A DNA stretch of 9,353 nt from CAYYAQ01 sp964469555. GTDB taxonomy: Bacteria; Planctomycetota; UBA1135; UBA2386. Positions 1 through 7,003 of the stretch are shown here, in pieces (position 1 is the first letter of the stretch; every line of letters begins with the position of its first letter). The stretch lies in contig CAYYAQ010000196.1 in NCBI GenBank assembly GCA_964469555.1, forward strand, positions 1 to 9,353, given 5' to 3'. A program made the position numbers and the translations under genes. The notes under the pieces are model-generated. The model was not told the origin of the DNA and ran no database searches. It worked only from the letters and a program-made list of their open reading frames with translations.

Positions 1-1
1 G

Positions 2-682
2 ATGGCGTGCGGCGACCCCAAGGCCGCCCCGGTGATCGCCCTGCTCGACCCGACGCTGACACTCACCATGCCACGCATGGTCACGGCCTGCACCGGCCTC
101 GACGCCATCGGCCACGCGGTTGAAACAGCCGTGACGAAGATACGCAACCCGGCGTCGCACCACTACGCCACCGAAGCGTTTCGACTGGCCCACACCCATC
201 TCCCGCGCGTGCTTTCAGATCCTGACGATCTCGCCGCCCGAACCCAGATGCTCAAGGCCGCGACCTTCGCGGGCATCGCCATCGAACACAGCATGCTGGG
301 CGCGGCGCACTCGATCGCCAACCCGCTGACCGCGCACCACGGCGTCGTGCACGGTCAGGCGGTCGGGATGGCGCTGCCGCACGTCGTGCGGTTCAACGCC
401 GCGGACGCGGAAACCGCGTCCATCTACGCGACGCTGGCACGGGCGACGAATGTGTGCCCAGAGGACACGCCAGAACAGCGCGCGGTCGAGGCGCTCGCGC
501 TGCGTCTCGAGGATCTCCTCGTCACGACCGGCTTCGGAGGTGCATGGTCACGGCTCTCCTCATTGGTAGACATCCCCATGCTCGCCGCGGAGGCTGCGAA
601 TCAGTGGACCGCACAGTTCAATCCGCGCCCGGTCAGCACGCCCGAGTTCACCGAACTCTTCTGCACGGCGTTCGAAGTGTGA
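2..682 (+). CDS. Iron-containing alcohol dehydrogenase, C-terminal part (5' end outside window)
   Basis: This is the metal-binding half of a group III (Fe-dependent) NAD(P)-linked alcohol dehydrogenase, a cytoplasmic enzyme that interconverts alcohols and aldehydes or ketones. The visible 226 residues contain the family signatures: GLDAIGHAVE at residues 32-41 gives metal ligands D34 and H38. The segment from A102 to P126 gives H103 and H117, spaced 14 residues apart as in the FucO family, followed by the typical ALPHVVRFN. The usual second histidine of the AHxxAH motif is Asn here (AHSIANPL, N107), a variant I believe occurs in related enzymes. The N-terminal nucleotide-binding domain must lie upstream, so the ATG at 2 is very probably internal and the substrate cannot be told. 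The stop is TGA at 680-682. The next gene, msrA, starts 85 bases later on the same strand and has its own promoter-like element, so an operon is not required. Confidence 0.9.
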   Translation: MACGDPKAAPVIALLDPTLTLTMPRMVTACTGLDAIGHAVETAVTKIRNPASHHYATEAFRLAHTHLPRVLSDPDDLAARTQMLKAATFAGIAIEHSMLGAAHSIANPLTAHHGVVHGQAVGMALPHVVRFNAADAETASIYATLARATNVCPEDTPEQRAVEALALRLEDLLVTTGFGGAWSRLSSLVDIPMLAAEAANQWTAQFNPRPVSTPEFTELFCTAFEV

Positions 683-755
683 CGCTCTCGAGCGCGTTCG
701 GGGACAGGCTGCTCTGGGATCGCTAGATCGGCGGAACTTCGGCCCGTGGATCATG

Positions 756-761
756 TAGATT
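756..761 (+). promoter_or_regulatory. Putative -10 element for msrA, leaderless arrangement
   Basis: TAGATT lies exactly six bases before the msrA ATG and no Shine-Dalgarno sequence is visible. The spacing fits a transcript starting at or next to the start codon. Upstream, GGAACTT at 733-739 is 16 bases away; it resembles an ECF-sigma -35 box, but this is a weak match. The same TANNNT-N6-ATG arrangement precedes both sulfatase genes. Confidence 0.4.
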
Positions 762-767
762 GGCGGC

Positions 768-1607
768 ATGCGCCATTCGCTCCCCGTCCTCGCACTGACT
801 TGTCTGTGCTTGGGCGTGGTCTCCTGCACCGCGGAACTGGCGCCATCGACCCAAGCGAACAGCCCGAACATCGCCGTCACGCCAGCCGACGCTCGCGCCG
901 ACGCCAACCTGAAGGAGCCCAAAGTGACCTCGATCGATTCCACCACGGACAGGGACTCGCGGATTCCGCTGATCGACCGCGAGGCGCCCGAGAAGTTCGA
1001 GACCGCGACGTTCGCCCTCGGTTGATTCTGGGGTCCGGACTCCCAGTTCGGGGGTCTGCGAGGCGTGATCCGCACGCGGGTCGGGTACGCGGGGGGCAAG
1101 ACGGCGCTGCCCACCTACCGTGCGATCGGCGACCACACGGAGACGATCGAGATCGACTTCGACCCGACCGTCGTGGGATATGAGAAGCTGCTCGAGATGT
1201 TCTTCGCGAGCCACAACGCCTGCGCGAGTCCTTGGAGCCAACAGTACATGTCGGCGATCTTCACGCACGGCGACGTGCAGATGAGGCTCGCGATGGCTGC
1301 CGCCGCCAAAGTCGCGAAGGATCGAGGCGACGACGTCAAGACCCTGATCGAGCCAGCTCGGCGGTTCTATCTGGCCGAGGACTATCACCAGAAGTACCGC
1401 CTGCGTTCCCGAAGAGACGTCGTCGACGAGTTGACCGCGATCTATCCGAAGCTCGAGGACTTCGTCAACTCGACCGCGGCGACGCGCCTGAACGGCTACT
1501 TCGCCGGCTACGGCTCGATGGCAGATTTCGAAACTGAGCTTCCGAAGTTCGGATTGTCAAAGGCAGCGGAAGCGAAGGCCCGCAACCTCGCTCACGGACT
1601 GCGCTAG
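768..1607 (+). CDS. msrA: Selenocysteine-containing peptide methionine sulfoxide reductase A, lipoprotein (in-frame TGA at 1023-1025 = Sec86)
   Basis: MsrA reduces the S epimer of methionine sulfoxide in proteins. A stop-to-stop reading gives two pieces in one frame (768-1025 and 1026-1607) split by a TGA exactly where MsrA has its catalytic cysteine: TATFALG-U-FWGPDSQFGGL, against the family GCFWG. Read through, the product is 279 residues with Sec86, then GYAGG (106-110), PTY (115-117), QQYMSAIF (158-165) and EDYHQKY, all MsrA landmarks in order. The N-terminus has a hydrophobic stretch and a lipobox ending VVSC (C20), predicting a lipoprotein facing outward, followed by a linker of about 60 residues. 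No C-terminal resolving Cys is present; beyond the lipid Cys, the only cysteine in the mature protein is C152. No Shine-Dalgarno is seen before 768. The alternative is a pseudogene or a base error, but position, intact flanks and the SECIS-like hairpin argue against it. The 3' end overlaps the convergent sulfatase by four bases. Confidence 0.88.
1023..1058 (+). promoter_or_regulatory. Candidate bacterial SECIS element in msrA (UGA plus downstream hairpin)
   Basis: Directly after the UGA at 1023-1025 a hairpin can be drawn. Bases 1036-1044 pair with 1050-1058 (nine pairs, two of them G-U), closing a five-base loop AGUUC at 1045-1049. The loop begins 19 bases after the UGA and its second base is G (1046). 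Bacterial SECIS elements are known for an apical loop roughly 16-37 bases from the UGA with a G in the first two loop bases, so geometry and loop both fit. A competing hairpin (1028-1032 and 1033-1034 with 1039-1040 and 1042-1046, bulged U1041) has its loop too close to the UGA. The pairing was drawn by hand; no folding energy was computed. Confidence 0.65.
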
Positions 1608-2950
1608 TTGGATCCTCGTAGCCGATCGAGCTCGGCGGCGAGTTTCGCGTGACGCGCGGTGATTTCAGCAGGTGGGGTTCGACGGAGTAGGTTGCTAACC
1701 TCGAACGGATCCTCGTCCAGATCGAACATCCGATCCCGTGGTTTCGCGTCTCCGCGGAACACGCGAATCAACTTGAAACGCTCGTCGCGGATCGCCGCGT
1801 AACCGGCCCGGTTGTAGTCGCCCCGGAATATCTCGGTAAAGACCATCGCGCGGACCGGCGCATGGTCCGCGCTCTTCAAGTGCGGCACGAAGCTCCTGGA
1901 GTCGAGCTTGCGATCCTCCGGATAGTCCTTCGCGACGTCCACGCCGCACAACTCTGCGACCGAAGAATACATGTCAACCGCACCAACCAACGCCGCGCTC
2001 TCCCTCGGGTCGCCCTTCACGACGGGACCGGCGACGATCAGCGGCACGTTCACGCCGCCCTCGTAGATGGTGCCCTTCGCGTCGCCATCCCGAAACGGGG
2101 GGCGCACAACCTGTCTCGGCGTGCCGTTGTCACCCATGAAGATCACGTTCGTCCGCGCGAGACCGGGACCGAGCTGCTTCAGCAGCCGACCGACCTCCAT
2201 GTCGAGCGCTTCGACCATCGCGCGGTAGCGAGCCACGGTGTCTCGACCTTCCATCGCGTTCACGTCGCCCGTGTGCAGATCGTCCGGGGGCTGGTGGAAC
2301 GGCGAGTGCGGCGCGATGAACGTCACCATGCAGAACCATGGCTTCTGTTTCTTCTCGCTGGCACGTATGAACTCCAGAGCGTCGTCGACGTGCTGCGTCG
2401 TCGCGTACTTCGTGCTCTGCGCCGTCTCGCCATTCACGGTGCGCGACCAGTTGGAGTAGCTACTTCGACCGAGCGTTCCCCGCAGCAATCCGGCGAAGTG
2501 TGACCAGCCCGCGTCATTCGGCCCACGATCCCCACCGCCGAGGTGCCACTTGCCGACGAGCGCGTGGGCGTAGCTGGACTTCGCGGCGTCGAGGAACTTC
2601 GGAAGGGTCAGTTCTTTCCCGAGGGGCGCGCCCGTATCACCGCCGCCGCGACGTCCACGACCACCCCCCACGAGGTGGCCGATCCCGGTGCGGAATCCAT
2701 ACCGCCCCGTCATCAAGCAGGACCGCGTCGGCGAGCACAACGGATTGGCCCACGCGTTGCGGAACAGCACACCACGCGCCGCCAGCCCGTCGATGTGAGG
2801 CGTCTTTGCCGGATTGGATCCTTCTTTGTAGCAGGCGATGTAGTCGACGCCGAGATCGTCCGCCAGCAAGATGAGGACGTTGGGCTTGCGCTGGGCCAAC
2901 AAGCCAGCGAGCGTGACAAGACCTCCGAGGATGACCGGAGTAAAGTGCAT
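1604..2950 (-). CDS. Secreted type I (formylglycine) sulfatase, arylsulfatase A family
   Basis: This enzyme hydrolyses sulfate esters, most plausibly on sulfated polysaccharides, outside the cytoplasm. The 448-residue product begins with a short signal peptide (about residues 1-19, cleavage near LLA/Q20). Then come the metal-binding ADD (D31, D32), the formylglycine site CSPTR (C72-R76) with the following TGRY, GKWHL (K134, H136), H215, the second metal pair DN (D274, N275) and KGTIYEGGVNVP (K292). These are the sulfatase landmarks in normal order and spacing. The site is CxPTR in place of the commoner CxPSR. A Gly/Arg-rich stretch at 95-104 (GGGRGRRGGG) sits just after the active-site segment. 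The start at 2950 is chosen because the signal peptide begins there; no Shine-Dalgarno is visible, and a TAACTT lies six bases upstream. The stop TAG shares the palindrome CTAG with the msrA stop. The substrate is not predictable from sequence alone. Confidence 0.93.
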   Translation of the reverse strand: MHFTPVILGGLVTLAGLLAQRKPNVLILLADDLGVDYIACYKEGSNPAKTPHIDGLAARGVLFRNAWANPLCSPTRSCLMTGRYGFRTGIGHLVGGGRGRRGGGDTGAPLGKELTLPKFLDAAKSSYAHALVGKWHLGGGDRGPNDAGWSHFAGLLRGTLGRSSYSNWSRTVNGETAQSTKYATTQHVDDALEFIRASEKKQKPWFCMVTFIAPHSPFHQPPDDLHTGDVNAMEGRDTVARYRAMVEALDMEVGRLLKQLGPGLARTNVIFMGDNGTPRQVVRPPFRDGDAKGTIYEGGVNVPLIVAGPVVKGDPRESAALVGAVDMYSSVAELCGVDVAKDYPEDRKLDSRSFVPHLKSADHAPVRAMVFTEIFRGDYNRAGYAAIRDERFKLIRVFRGDAKPRDRMFDLDEDPFEVSNLLRRTPPAEITARHAKLAAELDRLRGSN

Positions 2951-2956
2951 GGTTCA

Positions 2957-2962
2957 AAGTTA
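2957..2962 (-). promoter_or_regulatory. Putative -10 element for the 1604-2950 sulfatase
   Basis: Read on the minus strand, TAACTT is followed by six bases and then the ATG at 2950, with no Shine-Dalgarno between. This is the same geometry as at msrA. No convincing -35 box is seen 16-18 bases further upstream. Confidence 0.4.
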
Positions 2963-3028
2963 CGCGGGCTCCGCGACCGATCCACTTCCCGAACCGACGC
3001 GACTCGTCTCACAGACGTGAAATCCCTC

Positions 3029-3044
3029 CCACGGTGGACCGTGG
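3029..3044. promoter_or_regulatory. 16-bp palindrome midway between divergent genes, candidate operator
   Basis: CCACGGTGGACCGTGG has perfect seven-base arms around a two-base centre. It lies about 86-90 bases from both the sulfatase start (2950) and the CotH-type kinase start (3126), in the divergent intergenic region. Its GTGGAC core recurs twice more on the + strand, at 3041-3046 (overlapping the palindrome) and 3057-3062. The rest of the 175-base interval holds only a small CGTCT/AGACG inverted repeat (3005-3017). No regulator is identified. Confidence 0.35.
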
Positions 3045-3112
3045 ACCCAGCCAACAGTGGACAAAACTCGGCCTCGGGCGTTTCTTGGCACGTCCGCACT
3101 CCCATCTCGCTG

Positions 3113-3117
3113 AAGGA
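3113..3117 (+). promoter_or_regulatory. Shine-Dalgarno of the CotH-type gene
   Basis: AAGGA lies eight bases before the ATG at 3126 and fixes the start. It contrasts with the sulfatase and msrA genes in this window, which lack such a site. Confidence 0.6.
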
Positions 3118-3125
3118 CTCCACAA

Positions 3126-5030
3126 ATGCGTCTTCCCACCCTACTGATGCTCGCCGGCGCCCTACCCATCGCCACTCTCGTGACGACCGACGAGGCCGCG
3201 TCGCAGGGTCGCGGGCGGAAGGCCAAACTCGTCCAGGGATTCGACTCGAACAAGGACGGCTGGCTCAACCGACAGGAGCGCGACGAGGCGCGGAAGGAAC
3301 TCGCGAAGAATCCCCGGGGTCGCCGTCGCGGTGGACGCGGCGGTCGCATACGTGACGCGGAGAGCAAACCCAAGGAGACGTTCGAGGCGCAGAAGCCTCT
3401 GACGCCCGACTCCGTCAAACGCTTCCCCGACGTGGGACTCTACAACGGAGATGCGCTGCGCACGATCTTCATCGAGTTCGAAGACAAGGACTGGGACGTG
3501 GAACTCACGGCGTTCTACCGGACCGATGTGTGCGTCCCGGCGAAGATGACCGTCGACGGCAAGACGTACGCGAACGTCGGCATCCGATACCGCGGCAACT
3601 CGTCGTACAGTGCGGCTGGCAAGATGAAACGGTCGCTGAACCTGATCACGGATCTCGTCGACTCGAAGCAGAGACTCTACGGCTACAAGACCCTCAATCT
3701 GCTCAACTGCCACACGGATCCGTCGTTCGTGCGCGAAGTCGTCTTCTCGCGGATCTGCCGCGAGTACATGCCCGCGAGCAAGACGAACCTCGTCCGCGTC
3801 GTGATCAACGGCGAGAACTGGGGCATCTACTCGAACATCCAGCAGATCAACAAGGACTTCACGAAGCAGAACTACAACACGCGGAAAGGCGTGCGATGGA
3901 AGGTGCCGCCGAACTTCAGCGGCGATGCGGGCCTTCGCTACATCGGCGAGGACGTCGCCGCCTACAAGGCGATCTACGACCTCAAGAACGACAACGCCAA
4001 GGAACCGTGGAAGCGATTGGTCCGCGCGTGCTACCTGCTCGAATGGTCAAATGACAAGTTGCTCGAGGACGGACTGTCGTCTTTCCTCGACGTCGACGAG
4101 GTCCTGTGGCACCTCGCCCTGGACAACATCTTCCAGGACGGGGACGGGTACCACTCCCGCGCGAGTGACTACATTCTCTACGAGGATCCGAACAACCGCT
4201 TCCACCTGCTCTTCCACGACAACAACGAGGTCATGCGGGGCGGCGGTCAAGGTGGACCTGGCAGGGGTCGAGGTGGACCAGGCAGGGGTCGAGGAGGACC
4301 AGGGGGCGGACCAGGGGGCGGCGTCGCGGACTCGGGCCCACTCGCAGGCGCCGACCGCGAGGATCGGACTTTGCTCTACCGGATGCTGGCGATCCCTTCG
4401 TTCCGCGCCCGCTACCTTCACCACGTGAAGACCATCCGCGACGAGTGGCTCGACTGGAACAAGATCGGACCGGTGTTCCAGAAGTTCCACGACCTGATCG
4501 ACGCCGACGTCAAGCAGGACCAAAAGCGCCTCTATTCCTACGCCGCGTTCCAGAGCAGCCTGGAGAACAAGGGCGGCGGCAGCGGCGGCGGTGCTCGCGG
4601 CTCGATGCCGATTCGTTCGTTCATCGAAAAGCGACGCAATGAACTGAAAGAACACCCCTCCCTCGGCGGGCAATGGCCAACTATCGCAGGCTTGCAGCCC
4701 AAAGCAGTGGTCGGAAGCGGAGCGCAGCCTCGACTCCACGTGCTGGCTCAGGTGAGCACGGACGTCCCCCTCGATCGCGTCTTGCTCTACTCCCGCGACC
4801 AACGCATCGACGGTTTCAAGCCTGTCGAGATGAAAGACGACGGCAAGCACGGCGACGGCGCGGCGGGCGATGGAGTCTGGGGTGGCTACACGCCATCTTT
4901 CGGAGCGGGCAAGAAGATCCGTTACTACGTCGAAGCCCGCGCGACAGCGAAGATCGGCACGACGACGTTCCATCCCAGAAAGGCAGCGGCGAACGCGCAC
5001 AGTTTCCGATTCGCGAAGCCCACCAAGTAG
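3126..5030 (+). CDS. Secreted CotH-family kinase with EF-hand and Gly/Arg-rich insert
   Basis: The 634-residue product starts with a signal peptide (about 1-27). It has one EF-hand loop, D40-x-N-x-D-G-W-x-N-x-x-E51 (3243-3278), and a basic Gly/Arg linker (64-74). A CotH fold spans roughly 100-510. CotH hallmarks are GIRYRGNSSY (152-161) with a basic KMKRSLNL, the LNLLN segment with FVREVVFSRI (190-210), VVINGENWGIYSNIQQ (225-240), and the acidic pair DGDGYH (338-343) and FHDNNE (363-368), matching the catalytic and metal Asp positions of CotH. Between the second Asp motif and the C-lobe lies a repeated GGPGRGR insert (372-399). The C-terminal 515-634 looks like an Ig-like beta domain with an acidic DDGKHGDGAAGDGVW loop that may bind calcium. 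CotH of Bacillus phosphorylates spore-coat proteins; the substrate here is unknown. The stop is 12 bases from the convergent sulfatase stop. Confidence 0.88.
   Translation: MRLPTLLMLAGALPIATLVTTDEAASQGRGRKAKLVQGFDSNKDGWLNRQERDEARKELAKNPRGRRRGGRGGRIRDAESKPKETFEAQKPLTPDSVKRFPDVGLYNGDALRTIFIEFEDKDWDVELTAFYRTDVCVPAKMTVDGKTYANVGIRYRGNSSYSAAGKMKRSLNLITDLVDSKQRLYGYKTLNLLNCHTDPSFVREVVFSRICREYMPASKTNLVRVVINGENWGIYSNIQQINKDFTKQNYNTRKGVRWKVPPNFSGDAGLRYIGEDVAAYKAIYDLKNDNAKEPWKRLVRACYLLEWSNDKLLEDGLSSFLDVDEVLWHLALDNIFQDGDGYHSRASDYILYEDPNNRFHLLFHDNNEVMRGGGQGGPGRGRGGPGRGRGGPGGGPGGGVADSGPLAGADREDRTLLYRMLAIPSFRARYLHHVKTIRDEWLDWNKIGPVFQKFHDLIDADVKQDQKRLYSYAAFQSSLENKGGGSGGGARGSMPIRSFIEKRRNELKEHPSLGGQWPTIAGLQPKAVVGSGAQPRLHVLAQVSTDVPLDRVLLYSRDQRIDGFKPVEMKDDGKHGDGAAGDGVWGGYTPSFGAGKKIRYYVEARATAKIGTTTFHPRKAAANAHSFRFAKPTK
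4251..4322 (+). repeat. Tandem 21-bp repeats coding GGPGRGR inside the CotH-type gene
   Basis: Two near-identical 21-base units (4251-4271 and 4272-4292, one base different) code GGPGRGR. They are followed by a degenerate copy and GGPGGG units. The stretch is in frame and probably forms a flexible loop after the second catalytic Asp motif. The nucleotide repeat suggests growth by slippage. Confidence 0.85.
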
Positions 5031-5042
5031 ACGCGCGGACTC

Positions 5043-6941
5043 TCAGTCGCGCTCGATCTCGATCGAACTGAACGTCGAGCGCGTAGCTTTGACGTAGTAG
5101 CCGTAGAAGCGGATCTCCTCGAGTCCCTTCGGCAGATCGAACTTCAGGGTCTTGCCGCCGATCACCGTGGTCACGAGCCGCGTCTCGAAGTCGACGGTCG
5201 TCACCACGTCGAAGACCGCGTCGGCAGCAAACGCCGCCTTCACCTTGCCTCGGTTGAGGTTGTTCCAGGCCCCCTTGAAGACCGAATGAGCGCCCATGCC
5301 GATCGCCGTTCCCGTCTTGATGAGGTCGGCGTTGGTCGCGCGAGCACCGAAGACGAAGAATGCGTTCCTCGTCTTGGCCGGTGACAGCGTCCTGAACTTC
5401 GCACGGAACACCGCTTTCGTCCGAATCGGCTTGTCGAGTTTGTGGAGGGAGAACCCCTCGCCCTTGGCCGCGAGTCGGAAACCGAGATCGCCCTTCGTCA
5501 CGGTGCAGCCCTTGACGACGTCGAACGCGCCCGTCTTGTCCGAGCCCTTGGTCAACGGACCGACGCGCCCCCCACCCTTCGTGCGACGGGAGCCACGCCG
5601 GCCATAGCTCTTCCACCAGTCGGGGCCCTCCGCCTCGATCTCGGCGTTGAGCTTCCGCAACGTGGCCTTCATCGCAGTGAACAGGTCAGGCTCCTTCGCC
5701 GACAGCTCAGTTGCTTCCTGCGGATCTTTCACAATGTTGTAGAGCTCGTGGCGGGTCTGGTCCTCCGACGCGAGGATCTTCCAGTCTCCCTGTCGCATCG
5801 CCATGTGCAGGCCGTGGGGCGCACCGAACCACCGCCAGTACATCGGTATCGTGCGCTTGATTTTCCCGCCGGCGAAGAGCGGTACCATGCTGGCGCCGTC
5901 GATCGTCCGATCCTTCGGCAGAGGGATGTCCGTGACGTCACAGATCGTCGTGAAGATGTCCGATCCGATCACGGGGTCGCTGGACTCGGATCCCTTCTCG
6001 ACCCGTCCTGGCCACCGGATGATTCCCGGCACGCGGATTCCGCCCTCGTACATCGCCCGCTTGCGGCCTCGGAGTTCCCCTGTGGACCCGCGGGTCCGCC
6101 CGCGCTTGCCGTTTCCCTCGGGACCGTTGTCCGAAGTGAAGATGACGAGCGTGTCCTCCGTCAACTTCAGCTCGTCAAGGGTCTTCATCAGCTTGCTGAA
6201 CGCGTGGTCGATCTGCGTGACGTTGCCGTGGTGCTGCTTCGTCCCTGCGTCTGCGTCCGGGTAGTGCGCCATGAACCTCGGATCCGACTCGATCGGCAAG
6301 TGCGGTTCATGGGTCCACACCGACAAGAAGAACGGCTTGCTCTTGTCGCGGTGCTTCCGCAACCAATTCGCAGCCTCGTCGACGACGAGAACAGCGGAGA
6401 ACCCCTCGGTAGGACCGACAGGCTCGCCGTTGCGCACGAAGTTGCGTGGGTTCTTGTGGCTGGGGGACGCGTTGTTCTGGGTGCCCAGCCACCAGTCGTA
6501 GCCGTGGTCATTTGGCTGCGGTTGTTCCTTCGAGTTGAACTTGCCGTTGAGGTGCCACTTACCGACGTGGCACGTGGCGTAGCCCTTCTTCTTCAACAAC
6601 GTCGCGATCGCGATCTCCGACTTCCGTAGGTGCACATGCGTGTTGCCCGGTAACCAGGTGAACACGCCGTTGCGATACGGGGTCCGACCTGTGAGGATCG
6701 CCGAGCGCGACGGCGAGCAGACAGAGCACGCCGAGTAGCACTGGGTCAACCGCATCCCTTGCTTGGCGAACGCATCCAGGTTGGGCGTCTTTATCCTCGG
6801 ATGTCCATAGCAACCCAGATCGCCCCAACCAAGATCGTCCGCCAGGAAGACAACAATGTTCGGGGGTGGCTTCTGCGCCGGCACCGAGACGCAACCGACA
6901 CCGAACAGGACAAAGACCAACCGCGCGGAGACGCATCGCAT
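5043..6941 (-). CDS. Secreted type I sulfatase with C-terminal beta-rich domain
   Basis: This is a 632-residue arylsulfatase-type enzyme, exported and acting on sulfate esters of unknown origin. The start at 6941 (MRCVSARLVFVLFGVGC) opens a signal peptide. The open frame extends upstream to 7169, but that part is arginine-rich, overlaps the divergent gene and has no family match. Cleavage may be at VPA/Q23; C17 gives only a poor lipobox. Landmarks are ADD (D35, D36), formylglycine site CSPSR (C75-R79) with LTGR, GKWHL (K128, H130), H211, DN (D271, N272), and K294 followed by MYEGGIRVP. The catalytic part ends near 445. After a basic linker (447-460), residues 470-632 form a Cys-poor, beta-strand-like domain resembling lectin/LamG-type carbohydrate-binding modules; this is inferred from composition only. 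A TACAGT stands six bases before the ATG and there is no Shine-Dalgarno. The stop is TGA at 5043-5045. Confidence 0.93.
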   Translation of the reverse strand: MRCVSARLVFVLFGVGCVSVPAQKPPPNIVVFLADDLGWGDLGCYGHPRIKTPNLDAFAKQGMRLTQCYSACSVCSPSRSAILTGRTPYRNGVFTWLPGNTHVHLRKSEIAIATLLKKKGYATCHVGKWHLNGKFNSKEQPQPNDHGYDWWLGTQNNASPSHKNPRNFVRNGEPVGPTEGFSAVLVVDEAANWLRKHRDKSKPFFLSVWTHEPHLPIESDPRFMAHYPDADAGTKQHHGNVTQIDHAFSKLMKTLDELKLTEDTLVIFTSDNGPEGNGKRGRTRGSTGELRGRKRAMYEGGIRVPGIIRWPGRVEKGSESSDPVIGSDIFTTICDVTDIPLPKDRTIDGASMVPLFAGGKIKRTIPMYWRWFGAPHGLHMAMRQGDWKILASEDQTRHELYNIVKDPQEATELSAKEPDLFTAMKATLRKLNAEIEAEGPDWWKSYGRRGSRRTKGGGRVGPLTKGSDKTGAFDVVKGCTVTKGDLGFRLAAKGEGFSLHKLDKPIRTKAVFRAKFRTLSPAKTRNAFFVFGARATNADLIKTGTAIGMGAHSVFKGAWNNLNRGKVKAAFAADAVFDVVTTVDFETRLVTTVIGGKTLKFDLPKGLEEIRFYGYYVKATRSTFSSIEIERD

Positions 6942-6947
6942 CCCATC

Positions 6948-6953
6948 ACTGTA
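6948..6953 (-). promoter_or_regulatory. Putative -10 element for the 5043-6941 sulfatase
   Basis: TACAGT on the minus strand is followed by six bases and the ATG at 6941, the third case of this geometry in the window. TGGTGT, 18 bases upstream, is a weak -35 candidate. The element supports the start at 6941 over any upstream start. Confidence 0.4.
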
Positions 6954-6986
6954 GTTTCCACTGCGTATCAGACACCAGATCGGCGA

Positions 6987-6992
6987 TAGGAT
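6987..6992 (+). promoter_or_regulatory. Putative -10 element for the parvulin-type gene
   Basis: TAGGAT lies 11 bases before the ATG at 7004 in the 62-base divergent region. It would give a transcript with only about four or five untranslated bases. No Shine-Dalgarno and no clear -35 box are seen. Confidence 0.3.
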
Positions 6993-7003
6993 TACCTGAG
7001 CAC

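Noticed and set aside
683..694. CGCT/AGCG mini-hairpin after the alcohol dehydrogenase as a terminator
   Set aside because: It has only four pairs and no T-tract, so it is too weak to call.
1065..1607. A separate short MsrA starting at GTG 1065
   Set aside because: It would lack the catalytic residue and the conserved FWGPD..FGGL segment, which lie just upstream in the same frame. The read-through selenoprotein explains both halves.
5442..6629. 395-codon + strand open frame opposite the second sulfatase
   Set aside because: It is antisense to a gene with complete catalytic motifs; high-GC DNA commonly leaves such frames open. No domain is recognisable.
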